Of a stretch of DNA of 59,316 nucleotides, positions 41,145-49,145 are shown piece by piece (position 1 is the stretch's first letter; the number at the start of each line of letters is the position of its first letter). The stretch is from Candidatus Accumulibacter contiguus (lineage in GTDB: Bacteria; Pseudomonadota; Gammaproteobacteria; Burkholderiales; Rhodocyclaceae), in assembly GCF_012940005.1 (NCBI RefSeq), contig NZ_SPMX01000016.1, forward strand, positions 1 through 59,316. The letters run 5' to 3'. Both the position numbers and the translations under genes were made by a program. A model generated the notes under the pieces. It did not search any database. It was not told where the DNA came from and was given only the letters and a program-made list of their open reading frames with translations.

Positions 41145-41402
41145 TCACATCGGCGAGGCCATCTTAACACCAGCCTCCCGCAAAGCTGCCTCGCCAAATT
41201 CGGCAAACAGCGCCAGGGTCTTTTCTGCTTCTTCGGGGTCGAGCCGGGTCAGCGCGTAGCCAACGTGTACGATGACGTAGTCACCGACTGCGACGTCTTC
41301 GACGAGCGCCAGCGAAATCTCCTTGCTCACTCCGGCAATGTCGATCAGCGCCTGGTCATCGGGTCGCAGTTCGACGATCCGGCAGGGCAGGGCAAGACAC
41401 AT
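41145..41402 (-). CDS. hypC: Hydrogenase maturation chaperone HypC/HupF
   Basis: Small chaperone that carries the Fe(CN)2CO unit with HypD to the hydrogenase large subunit precursor. The 85-residue product begins with MCLALPCRIVEL (essential Cys2 after Met removal). Then follow VGDYVIVHVGYALTRLDPEE and a short acidic helix. It is the last gene of the minus-strand hyp run. hypD, normally next, is absent: pyrC' converges from the other side after 87 bases. Confidence 0.95.
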   Translation of the reverse strand: MCLALPCRIVELRPDDQALIDIAGVSKEISLALVEDVAVGDYVIVHVGYALTRLDPEEAEKTLALFAEFGEAALREAGVKMASPM

Positions 41403-41414
41403 GCTCTACTCCTC

Positions 41415-41538
41415 TAACGGTCATGACTTTTCCAGGCACCCCCGATCATGAAAGTCATGACCGTTTCCCTCTCCCCCCGACCCCTCCCCCGCGAGGGGGA
41501 GGGAGATTCGTGAGTCGCATACGCGCCTTTCACATTAA
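41415..41538. repeat. Interspersed repeat copy R1 (full composite)
   Basis: Three palindromes in a row sit between hypF and hypC. The first is a 14-bp perfect stem ACGGTCATGACTTT (41417-41430) with its complement at 41451-41464. The second is CCCTCCCCC (41482-41490) with GGGGGAGGG (41495-41503). The third is AGTCGC (41513-41518) with GCGCCT (41523-41528), one mismatch. The unit ends in CACATTAA, whose TTA gives the hypF stop codon. The same composite recurs at 56930-57054. Confidence 0.9.
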
Positions 41539-43835
41539 CGACCCAGCAGATGCTGCAGGGCGATCCACGCCTGACCGACCGACAGTCCGCCATCGTTGGG
41601 CGGTACCTGGCGCGCTTCAACGAGTTTTATCCCTTGCGCGCCGAGGCGAGCGCGCAGGCCACGCACGAAGACCTGGTTGAGGAAACAGCCGCCGCTGCCG
41701 ACCACCGTCTTTTCGTCAGGCGCCAGGACTCGCACCCAGTCGGCGATGGCCGCGGCCAGCGTGGCGTGGAACAGCGCGGCGCCACGCTCGGCGCTCTTCT
41801 CATCCGCCAGCGCCGCCAGCAGCGGCAACAGGTCGAGGCGGCCCCGTTCGATCCGCCAACCCTGATCGAGCGGCAGAATGTCGCCGTAACACTGCGCCAG
41901 GCCTTCCATGAACATCGCCGCCTGCCCTTCGTAGGCCATCACCGACCGGATGCCGAGCAAGCCGGCGGCGGCATCGAAAATCCGGCCCATGCTCGTCGTC
42001 AGCGGACAATGGATGTCGCCGGCCAGCATCTGCGCGACGGCCGGTGCGGCCTGCTGACCGACAAAACGTTCGCCGATTTCGCTGTTGCGACCGAGTTGGT
42101 GCAGCACCGCCGCCGCCATCCGCCACGGCTCGTTGGCCGCGCGGTCACCACCCGGCAGCGCGAGTGGCGAGAGATGGCCGAGACGCTCGAAGCGGGCGCC
42201 GTCGACGCGCAACAATTCGCCGCCCCAAGCCGCGCCATCGGTACCCAGGCCGACGCCATCGAGCGACAGCGCCAGGTTCGCGCCTTGCATGCCGTGTTCG
42301 GCGAGCACTGCCGCCGCATGCGCATGATGGTGCTGGATGCCCAACAGCGGCAGGCGACGCTGCATGGCGAAATCGGCGGCAAAACGCGTCGAGTGGAAAT
42401 CCGGGTGCAGGTCGTGCGCCACGATCGCCGGTTCGACGCCCAGCAGTTTCAGCAACTGCGCGACGCTTTCCTCGAGGAAATCGCAAACGGCGGCATTGTC
42501 GAGGTCGCCGATATGCTGCGAAACGAAGGCTTCATCGCCGCGAGTCACACAGACGGTGTTCTTGAACCAGGCGCCGACTGCCAGTACCGAGGGACCAGAG
42601 ACCGGCAACTTGATCGCGCGTGGCGTGTAGCCGCGTGCGCGACGGATGAATTGCAGACCGCCGGTGGTGATCCTCGCGACGCTGTCGTCACAACGTGTGA
42701 CGATGTCGCGGTCGTGCATCAGAAAAGCATCGGCGATCCCGTAGAGACGCAGCAGGGCTTCGCCGTTGCCGATCACCAGCGGTTCGCCACCGGGGTTGGC
42801 ACTGGTCATCACCAGCGCGAGGTCCTGTGATCGTTCCAGCCAGCCGACACCCGCTGGACGTTTTGCCGCTTCGTGGAAGAGCAGAAACTGCACCGGCGTG
42901 TATGGCAGCATGACGCCAAGCCAGGCAAGGCCTGGGGCGACACCGGGCAGCGCCTCGTCACAACTGCCGCGTTTGCGGAGCAGGATCGCCGGGCGTGTAG
43001 GCAGGGCCATCAGACCCGGTTCGCCGACGCCGATCTGGACGAGCGGAGCGGCCGAAGCGGCATTCGCCAGCATCACCACAAAGGGCTTCTCGTCACGTTG
43101 CTTGCGCTCACGCAGCAAAGCGACGGCGACCGCGTTGCGCGCGTCGCAGGCCAGATGGAAACCGCCCAGGCCCTTGATGGCGAGAATCTTTCCCTGCAGC
43201 AGCAGGGTCAGGGCCGTGCTGATCGGGTCATCGGGCAGGCGGTGTCCCTCGCCGTCGAGCAGGAACATCTGTGGTCCGCACTTCGGACAGCAATTGGCCT
43301 CGGCATGAAAACGCCGGTCCTCGGGCCGCCGGTACTCACACTGACAACGGTGACACATCGCAAAAGGTTTGAGGCTGGTGCGTACGCGGTCGTAGGGCAG
43401 GCCGCGGCTGATGGTGTAGCGTGGTCCGCAATTGGTGCAATTGGTGAAGGCATAACGCCAGCGCGCGCTGCCGGGGTCGAACATCTCGGTCAGGCACTCG
43501 CGACAGACCGCCGTGTCGTGTCCGATCATCGTCGCGGCCCGGCCACTGCGGCTGTCGATGATCACGAAATCTTTGCCGATGCGTGCCGGTGCCGTATCGC
43601 GGGCGGTCACCGAGTTGACCCGGGCCAGCGGCGGCGCGTCCTGCTCCAGTCGATCGACGAGACTCTGCACCTGTGCGGCCGCGCCGCGAACCTCGATCTC
43701 GACACCGCGTGAATCGTTGCGGACCCAGCCCACAAGACCCAGTTCCCTGGCCAGCCGCCAGACAAAGGGGCGGAAACCGACGCCCTGAACGACACCGCTG
43801 ACGCGGATGTTCTGGCAAACGATGGGCTCGGACAT
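41535..43835 (-). CDS. hypF: Carbamoyltransferase HypF
   Basis: Makes the CN ligand precursor by carbamoylating the HypE C-terminal Cys, using carbamoyl phosphate and ATP. The 766-residue product has all domains: an N-terminal acylphosphatase (GVVQGVGFRPFVWRLARELG), a double zinc finger (CRECLTEMFDP...NCTNCGPRYT; CHRCQCEYRRPEDRRFHAEA, then CCPKCG), a YrdC-like domain (AIKGLGGFHLACDA) and a Kae1-like domain (GIQHHHAHAAAVLAEHG). Its stop codon lies in repeat R1. It starts 1 base after the hypB stop region. Confidence 0.97.
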   Translation of the reverse strand: MSEPIVCQNIRVSGVVQGVGFRPFVWRLARELGLVGWVRNDSRGVEIEVRGAAAQVQSLVDRLEQDAPPLARVNSVTARDTAPARIGKDFVIIDSRSGRAATMIGHDTAVCRECLTEMFDPGSARWRYAFTNCTNCGPRYTISRGLPYDRVRTSLKPFAMCHRCQCEYRRPEDRRFHAEANCCPKCGPQMFLLDGEGHRLPDDPISTALTLLLQGKILAIKGLGGFHLACDARNAVAVALLRERKQRDEKPFVVMLANAASAAPLVQIGVGEPGLMALPTRPAILLRKRGSCDEALPGVAPGLAWLGVMLPYTPVQFLLFHEAAKRPAGVGWLERSQDLALVMTSANPGGEPLVIGNGEALLRLYGIADAFLMHDRDIVTRCDDSVARITTGGLQFIRRARGYTPRAIKLPVSGPSVLAVGAWFKNTVCVTRGDEAFVSQHIGDLDNAAVCDFLEESVAQLLKLLGVEPAIVAHDLHPDFHSTRFAADFAMQRRLPLLGIQHHHAHAAAVLAEHGMQGANLALSLDGVGLGTDGAAWGGELLRVDGARFERLGHLSPLALPGGDRAANEPWRMAAAVLHQLGRNSEIGERFVGQQAAPAVAQMLAGDIHCPLTTSMGRIFDAAAGLLGIRSVMAYEGQAAMFMEGLAQCYGDILPLDQGWRIERGRLDLLPLLAALADEKSAERGAALFHATLAAAIADWVRVLAPDEKTVVGSGGCFLNQVFVRGLRARLGAQGIKLVEARQVPPNDGGLSVGQAWIALQHLLGR

Positions 43836-43836
43836 C

Positions 43837-44871
43837 TCAGCCTCCTGCAGCCAGCCGTGCTTCGAGTTCGGCGATACGGCGCTGCAGCGATGCCATCGTC
43901 ACCCGTTTCTGCTGCCGGCGTGCGCTGCAGCCGGCCCGCAGCCAGGCCAGCCACTGCTCCAAGCCCTCCCCCGTCGTCGCCGACAAAGGGATCACCTGCA
44001 ATGCCGGATTGACCTGCCGGGCATAAGCGATCGCCAGATCGCTATCGAAGGAAACGTAGGGCAGCAGATCGATCTTGTTGAGCAGCATCAGTGAGGCCGC
44101 ATGAAATAGGTTCGGATATTTGAGCGGTTTATCTTCGCCTTCGGTGACCGACAGGATCACGACCTTGCAGGCTTCACCCAGATCGAAAGCCGCCGGACAG
44201 ACGAGATTGCCGACATTCTCGATCAACAGCAGCGAATCGTCGGCTGGAGCCAGTTCGTGCAAGGCATGGCCGACCATATGGGCGTCGAGATGGCAGCCTT
44301 TGCCGGTATTGATCTGCAGCGCGGCAACGCCGGTGGCACGGATGCGTTCAGCGTCGCGACTGGTCTGCTGGTCGCCCTCGATGACGGCGATCGGCAGTTG
44401 TTCCTGAAGTGCCTCGATGGTGCGGCAGAGCAGGCTGGTTTTTCCCGAGCCGGGGCTGGATACCAGATTGAGCGCGAATATCCCCTGCTCGTCGAAGCGC
44501 CGGCGGTTTTCGGCGGCATAGCCATCGTTCCTGGCGAGAATGTCGCGTTCGATCTGTATCAGCCGCGACGGCGTCGTTGCCGGCGCCTGCGCCGCTGCCG
44601 AGGCGTGCGCATGGCCGTGCACATGCATGTGGGAAGCTGCGTGCTCATGGTCATGCGCATGAACATGCCGCCGGCCATCGGCGTGGGAATGGGCCTGCCC
44701 ATGCCGAGCGCCAGCGGCGCTGTAGCTCATCCCGGCAGGAAGCTGCTCGGCGCCCTCGCGAAGCGGCGGTGAAGCGTGTGCCGGGTGGGCTGCTTGTGTA
44801 TTCTCGGGCTCGGACAAAGCCTTGCCATCGACATGGATCTCGCCGGTGCCACAACCGCAAGTGGTACACAT
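43837..44871 (-). CDS. hypB: Hydrogenase nickel-incorporation GTPase HypB
   Basis: Delivers Ni to the hydrogenase large subunit with HypA. The 344-residue product begins [17 protein letters not shown], which contains the CxxCGC high-affinity Ni site. A His-rich stretch (about residues 58-92, with [20 protein letters not shown]) could store Ni or Zn. The GTPase domain follows: [14 protein letters not shown] (P-loop), [12 protein letters not shown] and [12 protein letters not shown]. It lies between hypA and hypF. Confidence 0.97.
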   Translation of the reverse strand: MCTTCGCGTGEIHVDGKALSEPENTQAAHPAHASPPLREGAEQLPAGMSYSAAGARHGQAHSHADGRRHVHAHDHEHAASHMHVHGHAHASAAAQAPATTPSRLIQIERDILARNDGYAAENRRRFDEQGIFALNLVSSPGSGKTSLLCRTIEALQEQLPIAVIEGDQQTSRDAERIRATGVAALQINTGKGCHLDAHMVGHALHELAPADDSLLLIENVGNLVCPAAFDLGEACKVVILSVTEGEDKPLKYPNLFHAASLMLLNKIDLLPYVSFDSDLAIAYARQVNPALQVIPLSATTGEGLEQWLAWLRAGCSARRQQKRVTMASLQRRIAELEARLAAGG

Positions 44872-44890
44872 CTTTGCTGTCTCCTCATTG

Positions 44891-45232
44891 TTATTCGACT
44901 TCCAGTTCCTTCACCCGCATCTCGGTACCCCCGGTTGCTTGAACCGGATGCCCGCCGCAGGCTGGACAGGGGTCGTACAGTGCCGCAAGTGGCACCGTCA
45001 TATTACAATTAAAGCATAAACCTTGGCCGGGCACCTCGATTACCTCCAGGGTGGCGCCTTCGGCCAGCGTCCCGCGGCTGACCGCAGCAAAGCAGAAGCG
45101 CATCGCTTCGGCTTCCACAGCAGCCAGCGCACCGATTTCGAGTTGCACCAGGCGGACGCGCTGAAACGACTGTGCGCGCGCAGCGTCCTCGACGATCTGC
45201 AACACACTCATGGCCAGTGACATTTCATGCAT
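44891..45232 (-). CDS. hypA: Hydrogenase nickel-incorporation protein HypA
   Basis: Ni metallochaperone, 113 residues from the ATG at 45232. The [20 protein letters not shown] start has the Ni-binding His2, and the zinc site comes from [20 protein letters not shown]. Start selection follows the family; the frame upstream is open but overlaps the HupK-like gene. It overlaps the upstream gene by 8 bases, and hypB follows after 19 bases. Confidence 0.95.
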   Translation of the reverse strand: MHEMSLAMSVLQIVEDAARAQSFQRVRLVQLEIGALAAVEAEAMRFCFAAVSRGTLAEGATLEVIEVPGQGLCFNCNMTVPLAALYDPCPACGGHPVQATGGTEMRVKELEVE

Positions 45233-46226
45233 CGACGATCCTGATTTCGAAGGGAACGCACGGATCGAGTGACAGGGCCAGGCAAGTAGCCCGGATCCGC
45301 GCATCGTCACGGGTCTGTGCCGGACAGCCAGACATCTCGCGGACAAAAGCGCCTTGCGGATGAAAATTCCATTCGGTCGGCGCGATGATCCGATAGCGCT
45401 CGACGCAGTCAGCAGCGATCTCGATGCGGTGCAGCAAGGTACCCCGCGCAGTTTCGACGCGCGCCAGACCGCAACCGACCGCGATGGCCGTGGCATCGAC
45501 AAGGGCCGACAGGCGCGACGGTTCGACGAGACCTGCCGTCAGCCAGCGCAGTTCGAGCAGGCGCGCTGCCAGGCGGGCCTGGACGCGCTGGCCACCGGCA
45601 AGCAGGAGGGCCACCCCGGGTTCGCCGGCGTGTCGAGCCAGAACCCCGGTCTCCACGGCCTGGCCGGCAAAGGTCGGCTGCGTGGCGAAATCCTCATGAT
45701 CGATCAGCGCTGCCCACTCGGCGGCAGAGAGTTGTGGCAGCAGCGCGACCGCGGCGGCGGCCACCCGATCGGCAAACGGCGGCGCTTCCAGCTCGTTTAG
45801 CCAGTTCGAGAGATCGACACCGAGTGCCGCAGCCGCAGCGGCATCGACGACCGCCTGCAGGCGCTTGCGCCAGGCGCCGAACTCCTGGATCCGGTTGGCT
45901 CGATAGGGTTTCTGCAGCAGTGGCGGCCAGACCATCAACAAATGGTACAGGTGTTCGACGATCGCCTCGATGGCAACCGCCAAAGTCGGATCACGGGCGT
46001 CATCGACCGCGGCCCGCTCACCGCGCGCCGCCTGCACGCACAAGCGCGCAGCAGCATCCTGAGCATTGCGGCAGAGACTGAAAACGCGCGGAATGATCTC
46101 GGAAACTCGCGCCACCGGCAGCCCACGCAGGGCTCCGGCGAGCATGGGCCGGGTGGAAACGATCTCGGCCGAGACGATTTCTTTGCCGTCCCACGCCAGT
46201 GTCAACTGCAGAACACCCTGTTCCAC
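45225..46226 (-). CDS. HupK/HoxV-like NiFe-hydrogenase large-subunit-related assembly protein
   Basis: The 333-residue product resembles a shortened NiFe-hydrogenase large subunit with degenerate metal sites. The N-terminal L1 motif (RxCxxC) has become IPRVFSLCRNAQDAA with Cys52 only. The C-terminal L2 motif (DPCxxC) has become SLDPCVPFEIRI with Cys323 only. Such proteins (HupK, HoxV) act as scaffolds in active-site assembly. The GTG at 46226 has GGGAG 7 bases upstream. It is the first gene of the hyp operon, 3' of an FNR box. The NiFe large-subunit resemblance is from motifs; the exact member is not certain. Confidence 0.75.
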   Translation of the reverse strand: MEQGVLQLTLAWDGKEIVSAEIVSTRPMLAGALRGLPVARVSEIIPRVFSLCRNAQDAAARLCVQAARGERAAVDDARDPTLAVAIEAIVEHLYHLLMVWPPLLQKPYRANRIQEFGAWRKRLQAVVDAAAAAALGVDLSNWLNELEAPPFADRVAAAAVALLPQLSAAEWAALIDHEDFATQPTFAGQAVETGVLARHAGEPGVALLLAGGQRVQARLAARLLELRWLTAGLVEPSRLSALVDATAIAVGCGLARVETARGTLLHRIEIAADCVERYRIIAPTEWNFHPQGAFVREMSGCPAQTRDDARIRATCLALSLDPCVPFEIRIVDA

Positions 46227-46253
46227 TGCCACGCTCCCGGAAGAACCCAGTGA

Positions 46254-46259
46254 ACAATA
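46254..46259 (-). promoter_or_regulatory. Probable -10 box of the hupK-hyp operon
   Basis: TATTGT on the minus strand lies so that transcription would begin near 46246-46247. That places the palindrome at 46281-46294 about 41 bases upstream, the class II position for FNR-type activators. It overlaps the short leader before the HupK-like start. Confidence 0.55.
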
Positions 46260-46280
46260 CCCAAAGCCACTGAATCGATT

Positions 46281-46294
46281 TTGATTTTCATCAA
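46281..46294. promoter_or_regulatory. FNR/Anr box in the hyp-ccm divergent region
   Basis: TTGATTTTCATCAA is a perfect match to the FNR/Anr consensus TTGAT-N4-ATCAA. It lies 55 bases upstream of the HupK-like GTG and 71 bases upstream of the ccmA ATG. Its spacing to the minus-strand -10 box suits activation of the hyp operon under low oxygen. On the ccm side no -10 at class II distance is clear, so effect there is open. Confidence 0.8.
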
Positions 46295-46364
46295 TCCGGG
46301 GCTAAACTCCCGCCTTCACAATATGCCCTCGCCGGTCTTGACCACTTCCCGGATCACCCTCTGC

Positions 46365-46997
46365 ATGCTCGAAGCTTCAAATCTGGAATGCGTACGCGGC
46401 GAACGTCGCCTCTTCGCCGGCGTCAGCTTTCGGCTCGCAGGCGGCGAGATGCTTTATTTACAGGGAAAGAACGGTTCGGGAAAAACCAGCCTGCTGCGCA
46501 TGCTGTGCGGTCTGACGCCAGCGGCCAGCGGCGACATTCACTGGCGCGGCCAGCCGATCGGCAAGCTCGGCGACGAGTTCCGCAGCGAACTGTGCTACCT
46601 CGGCCATCAGAACGCGATCAAGGAGGAACTGACGCCGCTGGAGAATATCCGGTCGTCGGCCACACTGGCGCAGGAAACGCTCGACGAGGACGCGGCGCTC
46701 GATGCCCTCGAACAGCTCGGACTGCGCAGCCGCGCCGACCTCGCCTGCCGCTACCTTTCACAAGGGCAGAAGCGCCGCGCCGCGCTCGCCCGTCTGGTAC
46801 ATGAAAGGCGCGCGCTGTGGGTGCTCGATGAACCTTATGTGGCGCTCGACGCGGCCGCGATCGAACTGGTCGCCGGCCTGATCGGTGCGCATCTGCAGCG
46901 CGGCGGTCTGGCTGTCCTGACCACCCACCAGGCGGTTGCCGTACCGGCCGCTGCGCTGCGCGAGTTGTGGCTCGGCGCCGATGACACAGCACAATAG
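46365..46997 (+). CDS. ccmA: Heme exporter ATP-binding protein CcmA
   Basis: ATPase of the CcmABCD complex that releases holo-CcmE in System I cytochrome c maturation. The ATG at 46365 gives 210 residues, the normal length; an ATG at 46323 is less likely. The Walker A is [19 protein letters not shown], the Q-loop follows CYLGHQNAIKEELTP, the signature is LSQGQKRRAALARL and the Walker B LWVLDEPYVALD. It is the first gene of the ccm operon and diverges from the hyp operon. Confidence 0.96.
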   Translation: MLEASNLECVRGERRLFAGVSFRLAGGEMLYLQGKNGSGKTSLLRMLCGLTPAASGDIHWRGQPIGKLGDEFRSELCYLGHQNAIKEELTPLENIRSSATLAQETLDEDAALDALEQLGLRSRADLACRYLSQGQKRRAALARLVHERRALWVLDEPYVALDAAAIELVAGLIGAHLQRGGLAVLTTHQAVAVPAAALRELWLGADDTAQ

Positions 46998-47009
46998 CGG
47001 TTGTCCTTG

Positions 47010-47678
47010 ATGCTACAATCGATCCGCGCCGTCATCGGTCGCGACCTGCGGCTGGCAATGCGAAGGCAGGCCGACATCGTCGCGGCGATGTTTTTTTTCA
47101 TCATCGTCGTCAGTCTGTTCCCGCTTGGCGTCGGACCCGAAGCGGAGCAACTGCGCCGGCTTGCGCCAGGCGTGTTGTGGGTCGCCGCACTGCTGGCGAC
47201 GATGCTCTCGCTGCCGCGCCTGTTTGCCGACGATCACCGCGACGGCACGCTTGAACAACTGGCGCTGGCACCGCAGCCTCTGGCGCTGATCGTGCTCGGC
47301 AAGGTCGTCGCGCACTGGCTGGTGGCCGGCCTGCCACTGGTCCTGCTGGCACCGCTGCTGGGTATTCAGTTCGACCTGGCCGGCGACGCGCTGGCAGTGC
47401 TGACCCTGTCGCTGCTGATCGGCACCCCGGCCCTGTCCGGGATCGGGGCGATCGGCGCAGCGCTGACGCTCGGCGTGCGCGGCGGCGGCGTGCTGCTGTC
47501 TTTGCTGGTCCTGCCGCTGTATATCCCGGTGCTGATCTTCGGTGCCGGGGCAGTGGATGCGACGCTGAGCGGACTCGGACCGCAGGCCCATTTGTCGCTG
47601 CTTGGCGCGCTCGCGCTGGGCGGCGTGTTTTTTGCGCCGTGGCCGACTGCCGCGGCCCTGAGAGTAGCCCTGGAATAG
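47010..47678 (+). CDS. ccmB: Heme exporter membrane protein CcmB
   Basis: Six-helix inner-membrane subunit of the CcmABCD complex, 222 residues from the ATG at 47010. VIGRDLRLAMRRQADIVAAM is the family opening and PLGVGPEAEQLRRLAPGVLW is conserved. It starts 12 bases after ccmA ends, and ends flush with the ccmC start. Eight T inside the gene (47091 onward) are in frame. Confidence 0.96.
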   Translation: MLQSIRAVIGRDLRLAMRRQADIVAAMFFFIIVVSLFPLGVGPEAEQLRRLAPGVLWVAALLATMLSLPRLFADDHRDGTLEQLALAPQPLALIVLGKVVAHWLVAGLPLVLLAPLLGIQFDLAGDALAVLTLSLLIGTPALSGIGAIGAALTLGVRGGGVLLSLLVLPLYIPVLIFGAGAVDATLSGLGPQAHLSLLGALALGGVFFAPWPTAAALRVALE

Positions 47679-48428
47679 ATGAGTAAGCGCGTAATCAACT
47701 GGTTCAGATACGCCAGCCCACAGACTTTTTACCCGCTCGCTGGCAAGCTGATTCCCTGGTTCTGGACGCTCGCTGCGATCTTCGGCGTGCTCGGGCTGAT
47801 GATCGGCTTTCTGCTGGCGCCGACCGACGCGCAGCAGGGCGAAGGGTATCGAATCATCTTCCTGCATGTCCCGGCGTCGTGGATGTCGATGTTCATCTAT
47901 CTGGTGATGGCTTTCTGGGCTGCCATCGGGCTGGCTTTCAACTTCCGCCTGTCCGGGATGATGGCCTCGGCACTGGCGCCGACCGGCGCCCTTTTTGCCT
48001 TCCTCTCGCTATGGACCGGCGCACTGTGGGGGAAGCCGATGTGGGGCACCTGGTGGGTCTGGGATGCGCGCCTGACTTCCGAACTGATCCTGCTCTTCCT
48101 CTATATCGGTTTCATCGCCCTGCAGGCCTCGATCGACGATCCCCGCCGCGCCGACAAGGCCGGCGCGATCCTCGCGCTGGTCGGCGTGGTCAATATTCCG
48201 ATCATCTATTTTTCGGTCAAGTGGTGGAACACCCTGCATCAGGGGGCTTCGGTCAGCCTGAGCAGAGCACCCAGCATGGCCACGCTGATGCTCTGGGGCA
48301 TGCTGCTGTGCGCCCTGGCATGCTGGATGTACAGCATTGCCATCGCCCTGATGCGCGTCCGCATCATCATGCTCGAGCGCGAGCGGCACACCGACTGGGT
48401 GCGCGAGTTGCTCGCCGAGCAGGAGTAG
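47679..48428 (+). CDS. ccmC: Heme handling protein CcmC
   Basis: Heme-handling protein that loads heme onto CcmE at the outer face of the inner membrane. The 249-residue product has six helices and the WWD-type motif WGTWWVWDARLTSELILLFL. The external His in FLHVPASWMSMF and in WWNTLHQGASV are the expected heme ligands. The start is the ATG directly after the ccmB stop. Confidence 0.97.
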   Translation: MSKRVINWFRYASPQTFYPLAGKLIPWFWTLAAIFGVLGLMIGFLLAPTDAQQGEGYRIIFLHVPASWMSMFIYLVMAFWAAIGLAFNFRLSGMMASALAPTGALFAFLSLWTGALWGKPMWGTWWVWDARLTSELILLFLYIGFIALQASIDDPRRADKAGAILALVGVVNIPIIYFSVKWWNTLHQGASVSLSRAPSMATLMLWGMLLCALACWMYSIAIALMRVRIIMLERERHTDWVRELLAEQE

Positions 48429-48432
48429 AAGA

Positions 48433-48657
48433 ATGCTCAACATACACTGGAACAGTCTCGCCGACTTTCTGGCAATGGGCAACCATGGCGTCTACGTCTG
48501 GGGATCTCTGGCAGTGATGGCGCTGCTGATGCTGGCGGAACCGATCCTGCTGCTGCAGGGTCGGAAGAAACTCGTCTCTCGTCTCAAGCGCCAGTACCGT
48601 GCCGAGCGAACCGAAGCCCGGCGCAGCAGCGCCAGTCCCCGCAGGAGTCCGGATTGA
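48433..48657 (+). CDS. ccmD: Heme exporter small membrane protein CcmD
   Basis: Small single-span protein of 74 residues that stabilises CcmABC-CcmE interaction. [20 protein letters not shown] is the family opening around the helix, followed by a basic tail [16 protein letters not shown]. It starts 4 bases after ccmC and its stop overlaps the ccmE start. Confidence 0.92.
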   Translation: MLNIHWNSLADFLAMGNHGVYVWGSLAVMALLMLAEPILLLQGRKKLVSRLKRQYRAERTEARRSSASPRRSPD

Positions 48658-49133
48658 AACCACGTCACAAACGCATGGCTCTGATCGTTGGCGGTCTGGC
48701 GATTCTCGCCCTGGTCGCAACGCTGGTGCTCAATGCCTTCCAGAGCAATCTGGTGTTCTTCTTTTCCCCCTCGCAGGTGGCCGCCGGCGAAGCGCCCAGG
48801 GGCAAGAGCTTCCGTATCGGCGGCATGGTCAAGGAGGGATCGCTGCAGCGCCAGCCCGACGGCGTGACCCTGCGCTTCGTCGTCACCGACACCGACCAGG
48901 ACATGACCGTCGCCTACAAGGGCATCCTGCCGGATCTTTTCCGCGAGGGAAAGGGCGTCGTCGCGCAGGGCAAGCTCGCCGAGGATGGCGTCTTTGCAGC
49001 CACCGAGGTGCTCGCCAAGCACGACGAGAACTACATGCCGCCGGAAGCCGCCAAGGCCGTCAGCGATGCCCACGAACGCGCGGCAACCAACAAGGCAGCG
49101 GCGGAAGCCACCGCCAGGACCCTCAAACCGTAG
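48654..49133 (+). CDS. ccmE: Cytochrome c-type biogenesis heme chaperone CcmE
   Basis: Periplasmic membrane-anchored chaperone that binds heme covalently. The start is the TTG at 48654, overlapping the ccmD stop and placed by AGGAG 6-7 bases upstream. One N-terminal helix (about 9-27) leads to the OB-fold. Heme-binding His123 with Tyr127 are in [13 protein letters not shown]. The length of 159 residues is normal. ccmF follows 12 bases later. Confidence 0.96.
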   Translation: MKPRHKRMALIVGGLAILALVATLVLNAFQSNLVFFFSPSQVAAGEAPRGKSFRIGGMVKEGSLQRQPDGVTLRFVVTDTDQDMTVAYKGILPDLFREGKGVVAQGKLAEDGVFAATEVLAKHDENYMPPEAAKAVSDAHERAATNKAAAEATARTLKP

Positions 49134-49145
49134 GACGACAAGACC

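Noticed and set aside
41482-41503. GC-rich hairpin as a rho-independent terminator of hypF or hypC
   Set aside because: It has no U tract and recurs inside the interspersed repeat at unrelated loci, so it is described as repeat structure.
41550-42830. 426-codon open frame on the plus strand
   Set aside because: It lies antisense to hypF with no family similarity.
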